From assembly GCA_902492755.1 (NCBI GenBank), contig CABUNB010000019.1, positions 1 to 45,374 on the forward strand: a DNA stretch of 45,374 nucleotides. The letters are read 5' to 3'. The position numbers and the translations under genes are program-made. Of this stretch, positions 41,201 through 45,374 are shown one piece after another. Below the pieces are notes generated by a model. That model was not told where the DNA came from, searched no databases, and saw only the letters and a program-made list of their open reading frames with translations. Origin of the DNA: an uncultured Collinsella sp. (GTDB lineage Bacteria > Actinomycetota > Coriobacteriia > Coriobacteriales > Coriobacteriaceae). Position 1 is the first letter of the stretch. Each line of letters opens with the position of its first letter.

Positions 41201-41694
41201 AGGCCAAGGCCGAGCTTGCCAGCGATGAGGCACTCAAGGCCGATCTTGAGGCTGTCGACCATAAGGCATCCCTTGCCGCGGGCACGACGGGCAACGAGAA
41301 GCTGGTTAAGCTGAACGCTGCCTACGCTCGCTATAAGGCTGCCGTCGATGCCGCCGCTGGTCTCAAGGTTGCTCTGAGCGATGCCGATGCCAAGCTGTCC
41401 GATGCCAACGACGCCTATGCCGCCGCGCTTGCCGAGCTTGGCGATGCCAAGGATGCCCTGGCTGCCGCGCAGGCCGAGTACGACAAGTATCATCCCAAGG
41501 CTGAGCCGCAGGCCAAGCCTCAGGTTGCGCAGGCTGCCGCAAAGGTCTCCGTTGCCAAGAAACAGGCTGCGCCTGCCGCGCTCGCCCAGACCGGTGATGA
41601 CTCCGCGCTTGCGGGCGAGGTCTTCGTTATCGGCGGCATTACGCTCGTTGCCGCGGGTGTGACGCTCGGCGATCGTCGTCGCAAGCAGATGTAG
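38224..41694 (+). CDS. Cell-wall-anchored coiled-coil surface protein with a CAP domain
   Basis: The 1156-residue protein has an N-terminal export signal (positive residues, then a hydrophobic stretch at about 26-47), an Ala/Lys/Gln-rich coiled coil (about 60-455), a CAP (SCP/PR1-like) domain (about 464-700) and a second coiled coil (about 700-1085). It ends with a sorting signal LAQTG (1120-1124), a hydrophobic helix and the tail RRRKQM. CAP residues include SHCYFDNAENLAGGG and the paired Cys, with CGHYLSIIYSG. LAXTG signals are used by class E sortases in actinobacteria. The rods should hold the CAP domain off the wall; the ligand is unknown. The N-terminal segment resembles an extended-signal type. 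Codon use and repeats of Ala codons (GCC/GCT) make this region very repetitive. GGGAGAAA precedes the start; a strong terminator follows. Confidence 0.9.
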   Translation: MANYSPQHFEPRAKAVNVKGVANRAVATVLTAGLIAQPLMSPLAAIAAPAADNGAAAKGDSAIENAVVAGSQATAKTAAQLAEESAKQLKDAQAAYDAAQKKADAAGQSQKQALQQKNQASQTVTDNAAEQNEAEAAALQEKIDELKAAVDKAEQQQKKLGDLNDQLDQANKSVEDKTQALKDAKAKQDEAKKALDDAQAKLEAMGMDEYEAAKKAVEDAQAKLDDANKAVTTAQANLDQAKAAEASAQQEKQNTEAALTTAQAKKQETAAALAAATTARDNAQQKFNQAQAALDAAVSGTGVDLSALEAAEKAAAGELKTAQVELNAATDADATAQANLQAAQNTATAAQEKANAANAAVASARSAYDAANKEYNDAASKRDAAKAAYEQAQKTEANKKAEYDRLVEVCQQKRSEWDAASAETKSAEKAYDAANAEVEKLNKQIIDLKANMTVDQNVINQGIVGFMAHISTGSGFSAQQQANARDAQSMLTGASDKEPWYDSYVDQDMSRNTNPLSLEQLRNALTYLDTQNNLRKANGQSELCVSLRMTAAAALNASYPSQYQKHNYRLLHSHCYFDNAENLAGGGGAYTGGETEDTLGWPYTGLYTQEKQTFDKYVEQYGDDLDSHRYDLFYISDNYEDVDAECGHYLSIIYSGMTAIGIATGSGKGADSEVTAFDYSCYSDQADFTVSEFKKLMNDYIDSAYNAGGTQEQKAQLKQLQDKLSKAKQTLTTANASYQDAASKQAAAQNALAAANTDMNAAKGEYEQAKSATAAAKSAYDAAEAKLKGIDVKTPQAKLDAAKGEAATAQAALDKANATLADSKTKAAEAAAHKAKARSARDAAQAKFDQANEAYDNATASVKDLAAKCDAAKTDLANKQGTLNDAKKADDTAQAGVDKAQAADVHAATALSGAKQAVAAKTQTLSDAQAKAKAAEDELATANKAFERFAGAQKAVDGAKAAYDAAVAGVADVQKQLEAANEAVVDANFEIVKAKAELASDEALKADLEAVDHKASLAAGTTGNEKLVKLNAAYARYKAAVDAAAGLKVALSDADAKLSDANDAYAAALAELGDAKDALAAAQAEYDKYHPKAEPQAKPQVAQAAAKVSVAKKQAAPAALAQTGDDSALAGEVFVIGGITLVAAGVTLGDRRRKQM

Positions 41695-41760
41695 CGTTTC
41701 GAGCGTAGTTTCTGCAACGAATTTCAATTCATAACGGGACCGTCTCGTTAGCCAAACGAT

Positions 41761-41803
41761 AAGGCCGGCGCGCTGTCAAACGCAGCGCGCCGGCCTTTCT
41801 TTG
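41761..41803 (+). terminator. Intrinsic terminator of the surface protein gene
   Basis: A perfect 15-bp stem (AAGGCCGGCGCGCTG 41761-41775 with 41783-41797), a 7-base loop and TTCTTT. Confidence 0.93.
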
Positions 41804-41810
41804 CGTTGGT

Positions 41811-41852
41811 ATAAAAAGCCCGGTCGGCAGCCACAAAAGCTACCGACCGGGC
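41811..41852 (-). terminator. Intrinsic terminator of the OPT transporter gene
   Basis: On the minus strand GCCCGGTCGGTAGC (41852-41839) pairs with 41831-41818 (one mismatch) and is followed by TTTTT (41817-41813). Confidence 0.92.
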
Positions 41853-41893
41853 AAGCCGTAGGCAATATGGTTGCCGTCGAGCAGCTGCTCAGC

Positions 41894-43597
41894 TTAGCCC
41901 AGCAGGCTTAAGCCCACGGAGACAAACGCCAGGATAACGCCGACGATGGACTCGCCGCCGAGCAGGCCGCTGGCGACAACCAGGCCCTGTTCCTGGAAGG
42001 CGGCGTCCTTGGCAGCCCTCTCCTCGTCAGAAAGACCAGCGGTGGCGTCGCGGTGGGCGGACCACTTGTCGTAGGCGAGCTTGACGCAGGAGCCCAGGAA
42101 TGCCGTGAGTGACATGTAGAACGGCAGGTACACGCCCAGGCCGATCATCATGGCCGGAATGCCGAGCCAGTACATGACGATGCCGGCGATAAAGCCACCT
42201 GCGAACCACGGCACGCTCGGGATGCCCGAGACCATGGTGGCGACCACACTTGCCTGCGCGGCAACAAAGCTCTTGTCGGGGCCAAAGGCGTCCGGACCAT
42301 AGGCGGTGACGAGCGCGACCATGACGGCTGCGGCGACCAGGGCGCCCACGATGCCGCCAATGGCCTGGCCGATCCACTGCGCCCGCGGGTTGGTGCCCAG
42401 CACGGCGCCGGCCTTAAAGTCGTTCATGACGTCGCCCGCAAGGCCGCACGCCACGGCTACGATGCCGGCGATAAAGAACAGCTTGACCTGAGCGATCTGT
42501 GCGAAGGCTGCCACGATGAGCATGACGATGAGGCCGAAGATCTCCATGGGGTCGATGCCCGTCTGGCCGCAGCTCTGCGCGCTCATGATGGTGGTGACAA
42601 AGGTGAACAGCGTCACGATGACGGCCGGAACGGGGCCAAGGTCAAGCACGATGGCGACGATCACGGCGATGGCGGCAGCGCCCAGGCCGATGATGCCGGC
42701 GTCGAGCTTAAGGGAGCCCGAGATGAGCGATTGCTCGTCGGTGTCGGTGGAGCTGTCGGCGGCAAGACCGCGGACGATGCCGGCGACCTGCGGCAGGATG
42801 TCCTTGAGGACGACGGCGACGCCAAAGCCCATCATGAGGCCCATGCCCAGGGACTTGACGATGCCCTGCGCAGCCACAACGTCGAACAGACCGGCGGCGG
42901 TACCGCCCACGATGATGCCAAAGTTGCCCAGCAGGGCGCCGGCAAACCAGAAGGCGACCGGGGCGAAGCCCACGAGGAAGCCGACGGAGAGCAGCATGGG
43001 CGAGTTGTAGATGCCAAAGGTCACGCCGGGGATGTTGAGCGTGCATAGCATGCTGGGCACCACGCCCAGGGCGTCGCGCAGCACGCTATAGATGCCGGCG
43101 ATGGCCATGGAGCCAAAGAGCTGCTTGCCGGTCTTGCCGCCAGCCTCGGTCGCGCGCAAGGTCTGAGCTGCGGCGTTGCCGGTGGGGAACTCAAGCGCGG
43201 CGTCCACGATAAAGTGACGGTGGATGAGCGCGGTGGCCAGCAGGCCCAGGATGGTGCCGGCGAGCGCCACGATAAACATGTCGAGCCAGCTGATCTGGTC
43301 GGCATAGCCCAGCATCCAGGCGCCCGGGATGGTAAACGCCAGACCGCCGGCGACCATGGCGCCCGCGGACATGATGGTGTGGGTGACGTTTGCCTCGTTG
43401 AGGCTGGCGTTGCCCATGAGCTTAAGGAAGAACAGCGAGATGACGGCAGCGAAGACGATCGGCCAGGGGAGAGCGCCCATCTTGAGGGCGGTGTAGGCCG
43501 AGCTTGCCGTGATAATCACGCAGCCAAGGACGCCGATGACGACGCCGCGCAGCGTGAGTTGCCCGCGCATCGAGGCACGGTTCGAGGGATTGCTCAT
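41894..43597 (-). CDS. OPT family oligopeptide or metal-chelate transporter
   Basis: The 567-residue protein has about 14-16 membrane helices and the OPT family pattern: RGVVIGVLGCVIITASSAY near the N-terminus, NASLNEANVTHTIMSAGAM, FPTGNAAAQTLRATE and GTNPRAQWIGQAIGGIVGAL. OPT transporters import peptides or metal-nicotianamine-type chelates by proton coupling; the bacterial branch is poorly characterised, and substrates cannot be assigned. It stands alone, with its own terminator, divergent from coaX. The start has AAAGGAG about five bases upstream. Confidence 0.9.
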   Translation of the reverse strand: MSNPSNRASMRGQLTLRGVVIGVLGCVIITASSAYTALKMGALPWPIVFAAVISLFFLKLMGNASLNEANVTHTIMSAGAMVAGGLAFTIPGAWMLGYADQISWLDMFIVALAGTILGLLATALIHRHFIVDAALEFPTGNAAAQTLRATEAGGKTGKQLFGSMAIAGIYSVLRDALGVVPSMLCTLNIPGVTFGIYNSPMLLSVGFLVGFAPVAFWFAGALLGNFGIIVGGTAAGLFDVVAAQGIVKSLGMGLMMGFGVAVVLKDILPQVAGIVRGLAADSSTDTDEQSLISGSLKLDAGIIGLGAAAIAVIVAIVLDLGPVPAVIVTLFTFVTTIMSAQSCGQTGIDPMEIFGLIVMLIVAAFAQIAQVKLFFIAGIVAVACGLAGDVMNDFKAGAVLGTNPRAQWIGQAIGGIVGALVAAAVMVALVTAYGPDAFGPDKSFVAAQASVVATMVSGIPSVPWFAGGFIAGIVMYWLGIPAMMIGLGVYLPFYMSLTAFLGSCVKLAYDKWSAHRDATAGLSDEERAAKDAAFQEQGLVVASGLLGGESIVGVILAFVSVGLSLLG

Positions 43598-43789
43598 ATA
43601 GAACTCCTTTGCGTATATCCGCTTCCCCCGGGAGCGCCGCTACGGATACGGCGCGGGAAGTCGGGTTACCAAGGGCCGCCGCGTGAGCTCGCGCACGACC
43701 GCGCACCAGTATAGCCGCAAGCTAGTCATTTTGGGATGACTGGTTTAGGTAGGGGATATACTGCTGGGCAGACGAAAGGAGCGCCGACG

Positions 43790-44641
43790 ATGCTTAATGG
43801 GTGCGCATATATATTGACGGTCGACGTGGGCAACACGTTCATTCGCTTTGGCCTGTTTGCAGAGGATTCGGCCGCGGCGCAGGAATGTCCGCTTGCGACG
43901 TGCGAGATCACCACGCCGTCGAGCATCACAGCAGACGAGGCGCGCATGCGTCTCGTGCAGGTCATGGCCGCACTGGCGGCCGATGCGGGCATGCCCGGCG
44001 CGCTCGTGCCCACGGCGGCCGTGCTGAGCTGCGTGGTGCCGGCGCTCGAACGCCCATGGAAGGCGGCGCTTTCCCGTACTTGCACGGGACGCGTGCTCAC
44101 CGTGGGGCCGGGCCTCAAGACCGGCATGCCCGTGCACTACGACGACCCGGCCGAGATCGGCCCCGACCGCATTGCCGATGCCGTGGCGGCACGCGCCGTC
44201 TACGGCTCTCCCTGTATCGTGATCGACCTGGGTACGACGACCAATATCGAGGTCATCGACGCGCACGGTACCTTTGTGGGCGGCGTTATCGCGCCGGGTC
44301 TGGCGCTTGGCGCCCGCTCGCTCTCGGCCGCTGCGGCGCGCCTACCCCAGGTTGAGCCCTCGGCACCCACGCATGTCATCGGTCGTAACACGCGCGAGGC
44401 GATGCGCTCGGGCGTGGTCTTGGGCGAGGTGGCCCGCATCGACGGCATGCTCGACATGGTGCTTGCCGAGATGCGCGCGACCAAGGCCGCGGGGGAGGGC
44501 GACGTGCCCATCGTCATTACCGGCGACGATGCCGAGGCGCTCGCGGCGTTGGTCGGCCATAGCCTGACGGTCGACGATGCGCTGACGCTGCGCGGCCTTG
44601 CCGAGCTGTATCGCATCAACCAAAAGCCTCTCCGCGCATAA
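43790..44641 (+). CDS. coaX: Type III pantothenate kinase
   Basis: The 283-residue enzyme phosphorylates pantothenate, the first step in coenzyme A synthesis. ASKHA-fold motifs are visible: TVDVGNTFIRFGLF (phosphate loop, Asp12), GPDRIADAVAA (124-134) and VIDLGTTTNIEVID (Asp146), then GGVIAPGLALGARSL. The start at 43790 has GAAAGGAG upstream; a frame starting at 43736 has no support. A -10-like TATACT is at 43757-43762. A diverged copy of the last 50 codons follows directly downstream. Confidence 0.95.
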   Translation: MLNGCAYILTVDVGNTFIRFGLFAEDSAAAQECPLATCEITTPSSITADEARMRLVQVMAALAADAGMPGALVPTAAVLSCVVPALERPWKAALSRTCTGRVLTVGPGLKTGMPVHYDDPAEIGPDRIADAVAARAVYGSPCIVIDLGTTTNIEVIDAHGTFVGGVIAPGLALGARSLSAAAARLPQVEPSAPTHVIGRNTREAMRSGVVLGEVARIDGMLDMVLAEMRATKAAGEGDVPIVITGDDAEALAALVGHSLTVDDALTLRGLAELYRINQKPLRA

Positions 44642-44649
44642 AGCCGAGG

Positions 44650-44808
44650 ACGTCGGCGGGGGAGGAACCGGTGCCCATTGCGATCACCGGCGACGCCGCA
44701 CGCGAGATGGCGGGTCTGCTACGCCATGACCTTGTTCCCGACGACACGATCACCCTCCGCGGTCTGGCAGAGCTCTACCGCGTGAATACGCAGCGGCGTA
44801 AAGTGTAG
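44650..44808 (+). pseudogene. Remnant of a second coaX: C-terminal 50 codons only
   Basis: Directly after coaX, translation in the frame ending at TAG 44808 gives ...EEPVPIAITGDAAREMAGLL, then RHDLVPDDTITLRGLAELYR, then VNTQRRKV. This aligns to the end of coaX (GDVPIVITGDDAEALAALVG, LTVDDALTLRGLAELYRIN). About 25 of 40 residues are identical. It has no start or ribosome binding site and lacks the catalytic N-terminus. So it is a partial tandem duplicate that diverged long ago, or a piece of another coaX brought in by recombination. Confidence 0.8.
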
Positions 44809-44947
44809 CGTTACTGATATTTCGATTGTTTATTTATTTGCAACTGAGTTAAGAGGTGGGGACAACATGCAAGTTGCCCCCGTTCTGAGTCGATTTATTT
44901 CGTTGTGATTAATAAGGTATTTGGGGCGGATTAACGCGCTCTTTGCC

Positions 44948-45331
44948 TTATCGAATCATTGTTAGGAATCGTTGATACTCGCTGTTTCTAGCAATAATCT
45001 GAGTATTTGATGCGGCATATGCTGCGTCTAGTTGAATCGAATAGGCGGAATTTGAAAGCCTGTTAACCGCTTGACTCATATTTTGGATTGTTTTGTCCGA
45101 GGCTTCAACGGCTTCGTAAACGAGTCGTTGTTGAGAGCTGATCTCGTCTAACTTATCGATGACAATATCTAGCTTATCGATAATGGTTCCTAATTTACGT
45201 TCCATTTCGAAGATGTTATAAGCTTCACCGAGCGTCGAACATCTGCCTGCTTCGAAATATTCGCTAATTGACGCCATGGGGATAAGAGAACGATATTTTG
45301 GATAGATCAAACCAACGCTGATGGCGCGCAT
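44948..45331 (-). CDS. AT-rich coiled-coil protein of unknown function (possibly 5'-truncated)
   Basis: I do not recognise this 127-residue product. Residues about 44-90 (MERKLGTIIDKLDIVIDKLD, then EISSQQRLVYEAVEASDK) form a likely coiled coil. The N-terminal part (VGLIYPKYRSLIPMASISEY) is moderately hydrophobic and could border a membrane segment. No good ribosome binding site precedes any of its possible starts, and a stop lies ten codons before the first ATG (45359-45361). Its base composition is clearly lower in GC than coaX next to it, which suggests recent acquisition. It may be the 3' part of a longer gene broken upstream. The stretch 44809-44947 holds no feature I can name. Confidence 0.5.
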   Translation of the reverse strand: MRAISVGLIYPKYRSLIPMASISEYFEAGRCSTLGEAYNIFEMERKLGTIIDKLDIVIDKLDEISSQQRLVYEAVEASDKTIQNMSQAVNRLSNSAYSIQLDAAYAASNTQIIARNSEYQRFLTMIR

Positions 45332-45374
45332 TTTTGTGGTGTAAGAGGGAGGGCCGCGTCAGCGCCCCTTGCGC

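Noticed and set aside
39844..41727. 627-codon minus-strand frame opposite the surface protein
   Set aside because: Gly/Leu-rich translation of the complement of Ala/Lys-rich coiled-coil repeats; an artefact of composition.

Overview
The window looks like chromosomal DNA of a GC-rich, anaerobic gut actinobacterium of class Coriobacteriia, most likely Collinsella. This rests on gene content and style: 2-hydroxyacyl-CoA dehydratase activase, no respiratory genes, a MEP-pathway dxs, a gluABCD-like glutamate transporter, an LAQTG-anchored surface protein, SEC-C-tagged methionine aminopeptidase and type III pantothenate kinase. The genus is inferred, not proven. I see no rRNA, tRNA, CRISPR array, complete insertion sequence, known riboswitch or prophage.

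Layout. 0-8 kb: peptide and amide hydrolases (C45-type Ntn hydrolase, M18 aminopeptidase), a DinJ/RelB-type antitoxin with a PIN toxin, a D-2-hydroxyacid dehydrogenase, map, a radical SAM protein and an alpha/beta hydrolase. 8-10.3 kb: a signalling pair made of a degenerate GGDEF-REC-HD-GYP protein and a separate HPt protein. 10.4-14 kb: a DUF2975 membrane protein plus XRE regulator, then a three-gene ABC-2 exporter with similar operator-like sites upstream of both units. 14-18.4 kb, minus strand: a glutamate/polar amino acid ABC importer (binding protein, two permeases, ATPase) ending in a class I glutamine-amidotransferase-like hydrolase. 18.4-20.6 kb: a repeat array with exact 40-bp geometry and dxs. 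20.8-24.4 kb: an HD protein with a CmpB-type membrane protein, then amt and a P-II gene. 24.5-27.5 kb: TetR regulator and MFS exporter with two matching operators, then a HAD phosphatase whose start codon lies in a perfect 23-bp inverted repeat.

27.5-28.3 kb is the most unusual stretch. It has no long gene but holds several hairpins, an inverted-repeat-bounded segment and a probable unannotated 41-codon gene for a membrane peptide with a very strong ribosome binding site. A LexA-box-like palindrome overlaps its promoter, and complementary segments lie near the two ends of its predicted transcript. It resembles an SOS-controlled type I toxin locus.

28.3-38 kb: TetR regulator and a 1596-residue activase/dehydratase-like fusion in one unit, then 3-hydroxyacyl-CoA dehydrogenase, an AAC(3)-family acetyltransferase, an unknown exported protein and a DUF389 membrane protein with an EF-hand loop. 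38.2-43.6 kb: a 1156-residue coiled-coil/CAP surface protein and an OPT-family transporter. 43.8-45.4 kb: coaX, a diverged duplicate of its own 3' end, and an AT-rich coiled-coil ORF that looks foreign.

A family of small hairpins recurs between genes (near 2.67, 4.95, 18.48, 27.49, 27.80 and 28.22 kb). They share a core AAAGGGAC(A/T)G but have different, self-complementary outer arms. Starts were adjusted from the longest frame where a ribosome binding site or family length supported it.
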